Of a DNA stretch of 64,000 nt, positions 41,122-49,034 are shown one piece after another (the stretch's first letter is position 1; the number at the start of each line of letters is the position of its first letter). The position numbers were made by a program, and so were the translations under genes. The notes under the pieces are model-generated. The model saw only the letters and a list, made by a program, of their open reading frames with translations, did not search any database and was not told the DNA's origin. Source of the stretch: Pseudogemmobacter lacusdianii (lineage in GTDB: Bacteria; Pseudomonadota; Alphaproteobacteria; Rhodobacterales; Rhodobacteraceae); NCBI RefSeq assembly GCF_030848395.1, contig NZ_JAVDBT010000006.1, forward strand, positions 1 through 64,000, in the 5' to 3' direction.

Positions 41122-41152
41122 GGGTTTCGGCGCGCTTTCACGCAGCAGCGTC

Positions 41153-41926
41153 TTATTCAACCCCCAGCACGTCCGGCGTCTTCCAACCCAAGTGCTGACC
41201 GCCATCCACAGCCACCATCTGGCCAGTGACCGAGGGGCTGTCGAGGAAAAAGCCAAGCGCCGCAACGATCTCATCGGGGTTGGCGCCGCGTTGCAGCACC
41301 GTATGCGCGCGCTGGCGGGTGAAATGGCTGTCGCTTTGCCGCGCGCCTTGCAGCGTGGGGCCGGGGCCGATGCCGTTAACCCTGATATCGGGGGCGAGCC
41401 CTTGCGCTGCGGTTTGGGTCAGCGCCCAAAGCCCCATCTTTGCAATGCTATAGGTGGAAAACTCGGGCGTGAGCTTCCAGACCCTTTGGTCGAGCATATT
41501 CACCACAAGCCCCGAGGCGACCGGCTGGCCGTCAGCCCCGGTCTTCGCCTTAGGACATTGTTTAGCAAATTGTTGGATCAACACATAAGGCGCGCGGAGG
41601 TTGGATTCGATATGCCGGTCCCAATTGCGCCGGGTCGAGGTGTCGATCCGGTCATATTCGAAGATCGAGGCGTTGTTGATCAGCACGGTCAGCGGGCCAA
41701 GCGCCTCATGCGCGCGCGGGATCAGGGTCTCGACCTGCGCCTCATCCAGAAGGTCGGCTTGCAGGGTGACGGCGCGGCGGCCAAGGGCGCGGATTTCCTC
41801 GGCCAAGCTTTCCGCCTCATCGGCAGAACTGGCATAATGGATCGCGACATCATGGCCGCGCTGCGCGAGATAAAAGGCCATGGCCCGGCCAAGGCGGCGA
41901 CCAGCGCCGGTGACAAGCGCGCTCAT
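41153..41926 (-). CDS. SDR-family reductase, FolM/pteridine-reductase-like
   Basis: 257 residues from ATG 41924-41926 (MSALVTGAGRRLGRAMAFYLAQRGHDV). The TGAGRRLG cofactor motif with arginines points to NADPH and to the pteridine reductase/FolM branch; NNASIF (about 88-93) and the catalytic YSIAK (about 158-162) follow. FolM reduces dihydromonapterin or dihydrofolate; the assignment beyond short-chain dehydrogenase is by motif resemblance only. Its start overlaps the stop of the small zinc-ribbon gene (ATGA), forming an operon with that gene and sppA. Confidence 0.75.
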   Translation of the reverse strand: MSALVTGAGRRLGRAMAFYLAQRGHDVAIHYASSADEAESLAEEIRALGRRAVTLQADLLDEAQVETLIPRAHEALGPLTVLINNASIFEYDRIDTSTRRNWDRHIESNLRAPYVLIQQFAKQCPKAKTGADGQPVASGLVVNMLDQRVWKLTPEFSTYSIAKMGLWALTQTAAQGLAPDIRVNGIGPGPTLQGARQSDSHFTRQRAHTVLQRGANPDEIVAALGFFLDSPSVTGQMVAVDGGQHLGWKTPDVLGVE

Positions 41927-42096
41927 GCTTTCCCCTTGCAATTACAGGTTTTTCCGATCTGCGGACGCCCGCAATCCGGGCAATATTTGCCCCTGCGCCG
42001 GGTCAGTTTGGCGGCGGCATTTGGGAACAACAGCTTGCCCACCATGCCCAGCAAGACCATGGCGAGCAGGAAGAGAAGGATGACTTTGACCAGCAT
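41923..42096 (-). CDS. Small membrane protein with a C-terminal zinc ribbon
   Basis: 57 residues from ATG 42094-42096. An N-terminal hydrophobic helix (VKVILLFLLAMVLLGMVGKLLF) is followed by a basic linker and a cysteine cluster CPDC-x8-CNC ending in a Lys-rich tail. I know no function for it. It begins 1 base after the sppA stop and overlaps the SDR start by 4 bases, so it is surely translated. Similar short membrane zinc-ribbon proteins are common in Rhodobacteraceae but uncharacterised. Confidence 0.7.
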   Translation of the reverse strand: MLVKVILLFLLAMVLLGMVGKLLFPNAAAKLTRRRGKYCPDCGRPQIGKTCNCKGKA

Positions 42097-42097
42097 C

Positions 42098-42889
42098 TTA
42101 AAGCCCGTATTGCGCCCAAAGCGCGCGATCCTCGACCGCGCCAAGGGTGCTGTCCATCAGCGAGACGCCAAAGCGTTGCAGGAATCCGCGTTTGGGACCA
42201 AAGGTTTGCAGACGAATTTTCGCGCCGTAAAGCTCGGTCAGTTTTGGCTTCAGATGGCCGATGCCATCGGTCACGCCCAAGAAGGCCGCCTCATCCCCCA
42301 GCCAGATATCGGCGTTGTAGAAGTCATGCCCCGGAGCAAGCTTACTGGCGCGGCGGGACTGCACATGATCGATGAAAATCTGGTGCATCGGCGTCAAAAG
42401 CGCATGGATCCGGGCGCGGTCTTCCTCGGTTTGCGGGCGGAAGGGATCTGCGAAACTCTTTGATCTTCCAGCCGTTTCCACCCGCCGCTCGATGCCGTGG
42501 CGGGCAAGGAAATCGGGGAAACCAAAGCCTGCGTGGATGACACCGATGGAGCCGAGGATCGAGGCGCGGTCGGACCAGATGTCGTCGGCGGCGGTGGCGA
42601 GCCAATAGCCCCCGGAGGCGGCGATGTCTTCGACGAAGGCGTGGACGGGGATCTTGGTCTCATCGGCCAAACGCCGGATGCGGCTGGCGATCAGGCTGGA
42701 TTGCACCGGCGAGCCGCCGGGCGAGTTGATCGCAAGCGCCACTGCTACAGGCTTAGAACGAAAGGCTTTTTCGATCTGCGGTGCCAAAGCTGCATCGTTA
42801 AGACTGCGGGCAGAAGTGCCGATCGTGCCAGACAACCGGATCACGGCGATGCGGGGCGGGCGTTTGAGAAAGCGGCGGAGTGTTTTCAT
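42098..42889 (-). CDS. S49 family peptidase (SppA/SohB-like)
   Basis: 263 residues from ATG 42887-42889, with TGGAGG directly before it. Catalytic residues of the Ser-Lys dyad are visible: Ser92 in DIAASGGYWLATAAD and Lys144 in ETAGRSKSFADPF; the substrate-facing strand AINSPGGSP lies at 54-61. No membrane anchor is seen, so it is the short SohB/SppA-36K type, probably degrading signal peptides or membrane-protein fragments from the cytoplasmic side. First gene of a three-gene operon with the zinc-ribbon protein and the SDR. Confidence 0.85.
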   Translation of the reverse strand: MKTLRRFLKRPPRIAVIRLSGTIGTSARSLNDAALAPQIEKAFRSKPVAVALAINSPGGSPVQSSLIASRIRRLADETKIPVHAFVEDIAASGGYWLATAADDIWSDRASILGSIGVIHAGFGFPDFLARHGIERRVETAGRSKSFADPFRPQTEEDRARIHALLTPMHQIFIDHVQSRRASKLAPGHDFYNADIWLGDEAAFLGVTDGIGHLKPKLTELYGAKIRLQTFGPKRGFLQRFGVSLMDSTLGAVEDRALWAQYGL

Positions 42890-42944
42890 GCCTCCAGAGG
42901 TAGGCGCTGCGCCCCCAAAGGACAAGCGAAACGGCGGCAAAAGC

Positions 42945-42999
42945 GGGTCTGTTTCACATATGGCTTAGGTATGGCCGACGTATGGTTTGCGTCTGGCAC
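42945..42999. repeat. Five 11-bp direct repeats, copy B (core ACGTATGG)
   Basis: Units start at 42945, 42956, 42967, 42978 and 42989. The middle three read ACATATGG, AGGTATGG and ACGTATGG, each followed by three variable bases; the outer units (GGGTCTGT, GCGTCTGG) are degenerate in the same way as in copy A (5747-5801), where unit 1 is ACGTCTGC. It occupies the centre of the divergent region between sppA (start 42889) and the LysR gene (start 43057). Confidence 0.72.
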
Positions 43000-43056
43000 C
43001 CCGTCAGCCCCTACGGCCCCTTGCTCCCCCTGCCCGCTCAGGGCAGTTTGGGCCCT

Positions 43057-43947
43057 ATGATCGACAAATTGGAAATGTTCATCGCCCTCGCCCGCGAGCG
43101 CCATTTTGGCCGGGCTGCGGAAAGCTGCGGCGTCACGCAACCCTCGCTCTCCAGCGCCATCCGGCAGCTGGAGGATCAGCTGGGCGTGCAGCTGGTGTTC
43201 CGTGGCAGCCGCTTTCAAGGCCTGACGCCGGAGGGCCAGCGGGTGCTGGACCGCAGCCAGAAGATCGTCGCCGACACACGGGCCTTGCGCGATGAGATGC
43301 GCTCGGTTCGGGCCGGACTTTCGGGCAATCTGCGGTTGGGCGTGATCCCGACCGCGCTGCCGATGGTGGCCGAACTGACCGCGCCTTTCACCGCGCGGCA
43401 TCCGAATGTGAAGGTCACGGTGCTCTCGCGCACCAGTGCCGAGATCTTGGCACAGATTGAATCGCTCGAGCTCGACGCCGGGATCACCTATCTCGACAAT
43501 GAACCCTTGGGCCGGGTGTTTCAGGTGCCGCTTTACCCCGAATTCTATCGCTACCTTTGCGCCCCCGGCACCGCCTTGGCCGACCGCGCCCATGTGACTT
43601 GGGCCGAGGCGGCCGAGCAGCCCTTGTGCCTTTTGACCGCCGATATGCAAAACCGGCGGATCATGAACCAGCATCTGGGCGAGGCGGGCGCGCAGGCGGC
43701 TCCGCAGATTGAATCAAATTCATCAATCGCGCTGATTTCGCATGTGATGACCGGGCATTGGGCCTCGATCGTGCCGATGCGTCTGGCGCGGCTTTTTGCC
43801 GAAACCGGCCGCTTGGTGGCGGTGCCGATTGTCGATCCTGAGGCGGAGCATGTCGTGGGGCTGATTGCAGCACGGCGCGAGCCGCAAACCCCCGTTCTTG
43901 CAGCCCTAATCGAGCAAGCACAGCGCGGGGCGAGAAACTTCACCTGA
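43057..43947 (+). CDS. LysR-family regulator of the formate dehydrogenase operon
   Basis: 296 residues from ATG 43057 (MIDKLEMFIALARERHFGRAAESCGVTQPSLSSAIRQLEDQLGVQLVFR), a textbook LysR winged helix-turn-helix, followed by a periplasmic-binding-like effector domain starting near residue 90 (GNLRLGVIPTALPMVAELTAPF). It stands immediately upstream of, and in the same direction as, fdsG; a LysR gene called fdsR has this place in other formate dehydrogenase operons. A LysR-type T-N11-A site lies between its stop and fdsG, which supports control of fds expression in response to formate or a related acid. An open frame starting at 42982 runs into the repeat array and is not used. Confidence 0.87.
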   Translation: MIDKLEMFIALARERHFGRAAESCGVTQPSLSSAIRQLEDQLGVQLVFRGSRFQGLTPEGQRVLDRSQKIVADTRALRDEMRSVRAGLSGNLRLGVIPTALPMVAELTAPFTARHPNVKVTVLSRTSAEILAQIESLELDAGITYLDNEPLGRVFQVPLYPEFYRYLCAPGTALADRAHVTWAEAAEQPLCLLTADMQNRRIMNQHLGEAGAQAAPQIESNSSIALISHVMTGHWASIVPMRLARLFAETGRLVAVPIVDPEAEHVVGLIAARREPQTPVLAALIEQAQRGARNFT

Positions 43948-43953
43948 ACAGGG

Positions 43954-44007
43954 TTGATAGCCAACGCCTATCGTTTAACGGCATATTGGAATTGAATTGG
44001 CTATCAA
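43954..44007. promoter_or_regulatory. LysR-type operator upstream of fdsG
   Basis: A perfect 11-bp inverted repeat: TTGATAGCCAA (43954-43964) and TTGGCTATCAA (43997-44007). Within the left part, ATAG (43957-43960)-N7-CTAT (43968-43971) forms the T-N11-A motif typical of LysR recognition sites, and a third CTAT lies at 44001-44004, as expected for an activation half-site near the promoter. It is 42-95 bases before the fdsG start. Confidence 0.6.
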
Positions 44008-44048
44008 AGGCGCGCATGCTTCGCACCAGCTAGCTGAAGGCCGCCCGC

Positions 44049-44510
44049 ATGCTCGATTCCATCGACCTAGAGACCCGTATTCGTGAGATCCTTGACGCCC
44101 ATCGCGGGCAAGAAGGCTCACTCCTGCCCATTTTGCATGATGTCCAAGAGGCTTACGGCTATGTGCCGGAAGCGGCCTTGCCGATCATCGCTGCCGATTT
44201 GCAGATCACCAAGGCCGAAGCGCATGGTGTGATGACCTTCTACCACGATTTCCGTGAGAAGCCGGCGGGCCGTAAGGTCTTGAAATTGTGCCGTGCTGAA
44301 TCCTGCAAATCGATGGGCGCCGATGCTTTGGCGGCCGAGGTTCAGGCCAAGCTGGGTCTGGATTGGCATGAGACCTCTGCCGATGGCGCGGTCACTTTGG
44401 AGCCGATTTTCTGCCTTGGCCTTTGCGCCTGCGGTCCTGCGGCCATGGTCGATGGCAAGCTGGTCGGTCGGGCGACGGCTGAAGCTCTGGTTGCGAAGGT
44501 GAAGGCATGA
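44049..44510 (+). CDS. fdsG: NAD-dependent formate dehydrogenase gamma subunit
   Basis: 153 residues, homologous to NuoE of complex I. The [2Fe-2S] cluster ligands are CRAESC (about 84-89) and CLGLC (about 125-129, CLGLCACGPAAM). It relays electrons within the soluble, cytoplasmic FdsABG complex that oxidises formate to CO2 with NAD+. GAAGG stands about 9 bases before the ATG. Overlaps fdsB by 4 bases. Confidence 0.94.
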   Translation: MLDSIDLETRIREILDAHRGQEGSLLPILHDVQEAYGYVPEAALPIIAADLQITKAEAHGVMTFYHDFREKPAGRKVLKLCRAESCKSMGADALAAEVQAKLGLDWHETSADGAVTLEPIFCLGLCACGPAAMVDGKLVGRATAEALVAKVKA

Positions 44511-46012
44511 AGATCTGGCTCCCTCTTGATTCCGCCGCTGTTGCGCTGGGTGCTGACGAGATTGCGACCGCGCTGGTGGCTGAAGCTGCGCGCCGTGGTG
44601 TGACGCTGGATCTGGTGCGCAATGGCAGCCGGGGCATGATCTGGCTGGAACCTTTGGCCGAGGTTGAAGTGAATGGCGTGCGCCATGGCTTTGGCGCGAT
44701 GACTTTGGACGATGTGGCGGGGCTGTTCGGCGATCTGGCCGCGCATCCCAAAGCGCTGGGTCCGGTGGATGAGCTGCCTTGGATGAAGGCGCAGACCCGT
44801 CTGACCTTTGCGCGTTGCGGCGTGATCGATCCCTTGTCGATTGCCGATTACCGCGCACATGGCGGTTTTGAAGGGCTTGAGCGCGCCAAGACCATGTCGA
44901 AGCCCGAGTTGGTGGCGGAAGTCACCGACTCCGGTCTGCGCGGTCGTGGTGGTGCGGGCTTCCCGACCGGGATCAAATGGAAGACCGTCTCGGAAGCGCC
45001 GGGCGAGAAGAAATACATCGTCTGCAATGCGGACGAGGGCGACTCGGCGACTTTTGCTGACCGGATGATCATGGAAGGCGACCCCTTCGTGCTGATCGAA
45101 GGCATGGCGATTGCAGGCCTCGCCTGTGGTGCGACCCAAGGCTACGTCTATATCCGCAGCGAATATCCCATTGCGATCAAGGTGATGCGCAAGGCGGTTG
45201 AGATTGCGCGCTCGGTCGGCGTTTTGGGTTCGCAGTTCGACATGGAGATCCGGGTCGGTGCCGGGGCCTATGTTTGCGGCGAGGAAACCTCGCTTCTGAA
45301 CTCGCTTGAGGGCAAGCGCGGCGTGGTGCGGGCGAAACCGCCTTTGCCCGCGTTGCAGGGCTTCATGGGCCGCCCGACCGTGGTCAATAACGTGATCTCG
45401 CTGGCCTCGGTGCCGGTGATTTTGGCCAAGGGTGCGGCCTTCTACAAAGGCTTTGGCCTTGGCCGGTCGCGCGGCACGATCCCGTTGCAGATTGCGGGCA
45501 ACGTGAAGCATGGCGGTTTGTATGAGATCGCTTTCGGTCTGACCCTGGGCGAGATCGTTGACGGGATCGCGGGTGGCACGGCCTCGGGGCGGCCCGTCAA
45601 AGCGGTGCAGGTGGGCGGGCCTTTGGGCGCTTACTTCCCGCGCGCGCTGTTCGACACGCCCTTTGGCTATGAAGAATTCGCGGGCAAGGATGGTCTGATC
45701 GGCCACGCCGGTCTGACGATCTTTGACGACACCGCCGACATGCTGGGCATGGCGCGCTTCGCGATGGAATTCTGCGCCATCGAATCCTGCGGCAAATGCA
45801 CGCCTTGCCGGATCGGCTCGACCCGTGGGGTGGAGACTTTGGACCGGCTGGCGCAGGGCGATGCCTCGGCGATGCCGGTGCTGACCGATCTGTGCAACAC
45901 GATGAAACTGGGCTCGCTTTGCGCTTTGGGTGGCTTCACGCCCTATCCGGTGATGTCGGCCGTGACGCATTTCCCCGATGATTTCGCCCGGGCCAAGGAG
46001 GCGGCGGAATGA
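44507..46012 (+). CDS. fdsB: NAD-dependent formate dehydrogenase beta subunit
   Basis: 501 residues, NuoF-like. An N-terminal thioredoxin-like domain (about 1-110) precedes the FMN/NADH site RGRGGAGFPTGIKW (about 146-159) and NADEGDSATFADR; the C terminus has the [4Fe-4S] motif ESCGKCTPCRIGSTRG plus a later Cys. It carries FMN and reduces NAD+. Overlaps fdsG at its start (ATGA) and the 44-codon frame at its stop (ATGA). Confidence 0.94.
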   Translation: MKIWLPLDSAAVALGADEIATALVAEAARRGVTLDLVRNGSRGMIWLEPLAEVEVNGVRHGFGAMTLDDVAGLFGDLAAHPKALGPVDELPWMKAQTRLTFARCGVIDPLSIADYRAHGGFEGLERAKTMSKPELVAEVTDSGLRGRGGAGFPTGIKWKTVSEAPGEKKYIVCNADEGDSATFADRMIMEGDPFVLIEGMAIAGLACGATQGYVYIRSEYPIAIKVMRKAVEIARSVGVLGSQFDMEIRVGAGAYVCGEETSLLNSLEGKRGVVRAKPPLPALQGFMGRPTVVNNVISLASVPVILAKGAAFYKGFGLGRSRGTIPLQIAGNVKHGGLYEIAFGLTLGEIVDGIAGGTASGRPVKAVQVGGPLGAYFPRALFDTPFGYEEFAGKDGLIGHAGLTIFDDTADMLGMARFAMEFCAIESCGKCTPCRIGSTRGVETLDRLAQGDASAMPVLTDLCNTMKLGSLCALGGFTPYPVMSAVTHFPDDFARAKEAAE

Positions 46013-46143
46013 TCTTGTCGCTGCATTTGAGCAAGACCGCGACTATGCGTGAGGCCCTGCGGGGCCTGCGCTTGACTGATGAAGCCAAGGGGCAAGCCGT
46101 GCTTGCCCACCAGCCCGCCGCGCAGAAAGGTGCCCAGAGATGA
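46009..46143 (+). CDS. Possible 44-residue protein between fdsB and fdsA
   Basis: The frame MILSLHLSKTATMREALR...HQPAAQKGAQR starts at an ATG overlapping the fdsB stop (ATGA) and ends with a TGA overlapping the fdsA start (ATGA). AAGGAGG lies 7 bases before its start, stronger than the site before fdsA. The predicted peptide is basic, partly helical and has no membrane segment or motif known to me. Two exact four-base overlaps and the strong binding site argue that ribosomes translate it, either for the peptide itself or to deliver ribosomes to fdsA. It could still be a chance frame in a spacer. Confidence 0.5.
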   Translation: MILSLHLSKTATMREALRGLRLTDEAKGQAVLAHQPAAQKGAQR

Positions 46144-49031
46144 AAGATTTTATCATCCCCGACCGCGATTTCGGCACCCCTGCCGCGAAATCGAAGGCCA
46201 TGGTCACCCTGACCATCGACGGCTTTGACGTGACGGTGCCGGAAGGCACCTCGATCATGCGGGCAGCGGCAGAGCTGGGGATCTCGGTCCCGAAGCTTTG
46301 CGCAACGGATTCGGTTGATGCTTTCGGCTCTTGCCGGTTGTGCTTGGTCGAGATTGAGGGCCGCAATGGCACTCCGGCCTCCTGCACCACGCCGGTGGCA
46401 CCGGGGATCAAGGTCCAGACCCAGACCGGCAAGCTGAAGACGCTCCGTAAGGGCGTGATGGAGCTTTACATCTCGGACCACCCGCTGGACTGCCTGACCT
46501 GCGGCGCCAATGGCGATTGCGAGTTGCAGGATATGGCCGGGGCCGTGGGCCTGCGCGATGTGCGGTATGAAGCGCCGAAGGGTGGCGAGTTGGCCAACCA
46601 CTTCCTCGCCCGCAACACCAGCGGCGAGAAGAACCCCGAATGGCTGCCGAAAGACCTGTCGAACCCCTATTTCGCCTATGAGCCGTCGAAATGCATCGTC
46701 TGTTCGCGCTGCGTGCGGGCCTGTGAGGAGGTGCAGGGCACTTTCGCGCTGACGATCTCGGGCCGTGGCTTTGAGAGCCGGGTCCATGCCGGCGGCAAGA
46801 ACGACAGCTTCCTGACCTCGGATTGTGTGTCTTGTGGCGCTTGCGTGCAGGCCTGCCCGACCGGCACTTTGACCGAGAAATCGGTGCTGGATATCGGCAC
46901 GCCGGACCGCGCTGTGGTCACCACCTGCGCCTATTGCGGCGTGGGTTGCCAGTTCAAGGCCGAGATGCGCGGTGATGAGCTGGTGCGGATGGTGCCTTAC
47001 AAGCACGGCAAGGCCAACCGGGGTCACTCCTGCGTTAAGGGCCGCTTCGCTTACGGCTATACCACGCACAAAGACCGTATCCTGAAGCCGATGATCCGCG
47101 AGTCGATCAACGACCCGTGGCAAGAGGTGGAATGGGCGGAGGCGATGGAATTCGCCGCCAACCGGATGAAGGGCATCCAAGAGAAATACGGCCGTCAGTC
47201 GGTTGGGGTGATCACCTCCTCGCGTTGCACCAACGAGGAAACCTACCTCGTGCAAAAGCTGACGCGCGGTGTGTTCATGAACAACAACACCGACACCTGC
47301 GCCCGCGTTTGCCACTCGCCCACCGGTTACGGTCTGGGCCAGACCTTCGGCACCTCGGCTGGCACGCAAGACTTTGACTCGGTGGAAGAAGCCGATGTCA
47401 TCATGGTGATCGGCGCCAACCCGCATTCGGGCCACCCGGTCTTTGCCAGCCGCATGAAGAAACGTCTGCGTCAGGGTGCCAAGCTGATCGTCGTCGATCC
47501 GCGCCGCACCGAGACGGTGGAGGGCCCGCATTACAAGGCCGCGCAGCACCTGAACCTGACCCCCGGCACCAACGTCGCCGTGGTCACGGCTCTGGCGCAT
47601 GTGATCGTGACCGAGAAGCTCTACAATGAAGAGTTCATCCGCACCCGTTGCGACTGGGATGAATTCCTTGATTACGCAGAGTTCGTCTCGAATGAGAAAT
47701 ACTCGCCCGAGGCCACCATGCTGGTCACCGGCGTGATGCCCGATGCTCTGCGCGACGCGGCCCGGATCTATGCCACCGGCGGCAATGCGGCGATCTACTA
47801 TGGTCTGGGCGTGACCGAGCACAGCCAAGGCTCGACCACCGTGATCGGGATTGCCAACTTGGCGATGCTGACCGGCAACGTCGGTCGTCGCGGCGTGGGT
47901 GTGAACCCGCTGCGCGGTCAGAACAACGTGCAAGGTTCGTGCGACATGGGCTCGTTCCCGCATGAGCTGCCGGGTTATCGCCATGTGAAGAACCCGGAAG
48001 TCCGCGCGATCTATGAAAACCTCTGGGGCGTGAAGATCGACCCAGAGCCCGGCCTGCGCATCCCGAACATGCTGGATGCGGCGGTTGAGGGCACTTTCAA
48101 GGGCCTTTACTGCCAAGGCGAAGACATCCTGCAATCGGACCCCGACACCAAGCATGTGGCGGCGGGTCTGGCGGCGATGGAATGCGTGATCGTTCACGAC
48201 CTTTTCCTGAACGAGACCGCAAACTACGCGCATGTCTTCTTCCCCGGCTCGTCCTTCCTTGAGAAGGACGGCACCTTCACCAACGCCGAGCGCCGCATCA
48301 ATATGGTGCGCAAGGTGATGGCTCCGAAGCAGGGCTATGCCGATTGGGAAGTCACCCAGATGTTCGCCCAAGCCATGGGTGCCAACTGGAACTACACCCA
48401 TCCGAGCCAAATCATGGAAGAAATCGCCATGACCACGCCGAGCTTTGCCGGTGTGAGCTATGAGAAGATCGAGACCTTGGGCTCGGTGCAATGGCCGGTG
48501 AACGATAAGGCGCCGGAAGGCACGCCTTTGATGCATGTGGACGGTTTCGTGCGCGGCAAAGGCAAGCTGATCCGCACCGAATATGTCGCGACCGATGAGA
48601 AGACCGGCCCGCGCTTCCCGCTTTTGCTGACCACAGGCCGCATCCTGTCGCAGTATAACGTGGGCGCGCAGACGCGGCGCACCGAGAACGTGGTTTGGCA
48701 TGACCAAGACGTGCTGGAAGTGAACCCGCATGACGCCGAAAATCGCGGTATTCGCGATGGCGACTGGGTGCGTCTGGCCAGCCGTGCCGGTGAGACGACC
48801 CTGCGGGTCACGATCACCGACAAAGTCTCGCCCGGGGTGGTTTATACGACCTTCCACCACCCGGACACGCAAGCCAACGTTATCACCACCGATTTCAGCG
48901 ATTGGGCGACCAATTGCCCGGAATATAAGGTGACGGCGGTGCAGGTCTCGCCCTCGAACGGGCCCTCGGAATGGCAAGAAGAGTATAATGCTCAGGCGGC
49001 CAATTCGCGGCGGATCTTGGCGGCGGAATAA
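46140..49031 (+). CDS. fdsA: NAD-dependent formate dehydrogenase alpha subunit (molybdenum)
   Basis: 963 residues. In order: an N-terminal [2Fe-2S] domain (Cys54, Cys65, Cys68, Cys82), the His-Cys3 cluster HPLDCLTCGANGDC (114-127), two ferredoxin-type [4Fe-4S] sites CIVCSRCVRAC (185-195) and CVSCGACVQAC (229-239), the [4Fe-4S] at CAYCGVGC (263-270), then the bis-molybdopterin domains. The molybdenum ligand is Cys391 followed by His392 (ARVCHSPTG), equivalent to Cys386-His387 of the Rhodobacter capsulatus enzyme; a cysteine, not selenocysteine. It oxidises formate, here possibly including formate from the methyl groups of methylated amines. Confidence 0.95.
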   Translation: MKDFIIPDRDFGTPAAKSKAMVTLTIDGFDVTVPEGTSIMRAAAELGISVPKLCATDSVDAFGSCRLCLVEIEGRNGTPASCTTPVAPGIKVQTQTGKLKTLRKGVMELYISDHPLDCLTCGANGDCELQDMAGAVGLRDVRYEAPKGGELANHFLARNTSGEKNPEWLPKDLSNPYFAYEPSKCIVCSRCVRACEEVQGTFALTISGRGFESRVHAGGKNDSFLTSDCVSCGACVQACPTGTLTEKSVLDIGTPDRAVVTTCAYCGVGCQFKAEMRGDELVRMVPYKHGKANRGHSCVKGRFAYGYTTHKDRILKPMIRESINDPWQEVEWAEAMEFAANRMKGIQEKYGRQSVGVITSSRCTNEETYLVQKLTRGVFMNNNTDTCARVCHSPTGYGLGQTFGTSAGTQDFDSVEEADVIMVIGANPHSGHPVFASRMKKRLRQGAKLIVVDPRRTETVEGPHYKAAQHLNLTPGTNVAVVTALAHVIVTEKLYNEEFIRTRCDWDEFLDYAEFVSNEKYSPEATMLVTGVMPDALRDAARIYATGGNAAIYYGLGVTEHSQGSTTVIGIANLAMLTGNVGRRGVGVNPLRGQNNVQGSCDMGSFPHELPGYRHVKNPEVRAIYENLWGVKIDPEPGLRIPNMLDAAVEGTFKGLYCQGEDILQSDPDTKHVAAGLAAMECVIVHDLFLNETANYAHVFFPGSSFLEKDGTFTNAERRINMVRKVMAPKQGYADWEVTQMFAQAMGANWNYTHPSQIMEEIAMTTPSFAGVSYEKIETLGSVQWPVNDKAPEGTPLMHVDGFVRGKGKLIRTEYVATDEKTGPRFPLLLTTGRILSQYNVGAQTRRTENVVWHDQDVLEVNPHDAENRGIRDGDWVRLASRAGETTLRVTITDKVSPGVVYTTFHHPDTQANVITTDFSDWATNCPEYKVTAVQVSPSNGPSEWQEEYNAQAANSRRILAAE

Positions 49032-49034
49032 GCG

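Larger units (their letters stand above)
40778..41152. other. AT-richer intergenic region upstream of uvrC
   Basis: 375 bases between uvrC and the SDR gene, both on the minus strand. It holds a perfect DnaA box (40868-40876), an AT-rich stretch (about 40940-41000, with TATAAA on the plus strand) and a long hairpin after the SDR gene (41079-41121). No convincing reading frame and no alphaproteobacterial LexA box (GTTC-N7-GTTC) were found. Confidence 0.5.

Noticed and set aside
40784-41152. Replication origin near the DnaA box
   Set aside because: Only one box and no origin-linked genes (dnaA, parAB, hemE, repABC) nearby.
45936-48977. 1013-codon minus-strand frame over fdsA
   Set aside because: Antisense shadow of a gene with all cofactor motifs on the plus strand.
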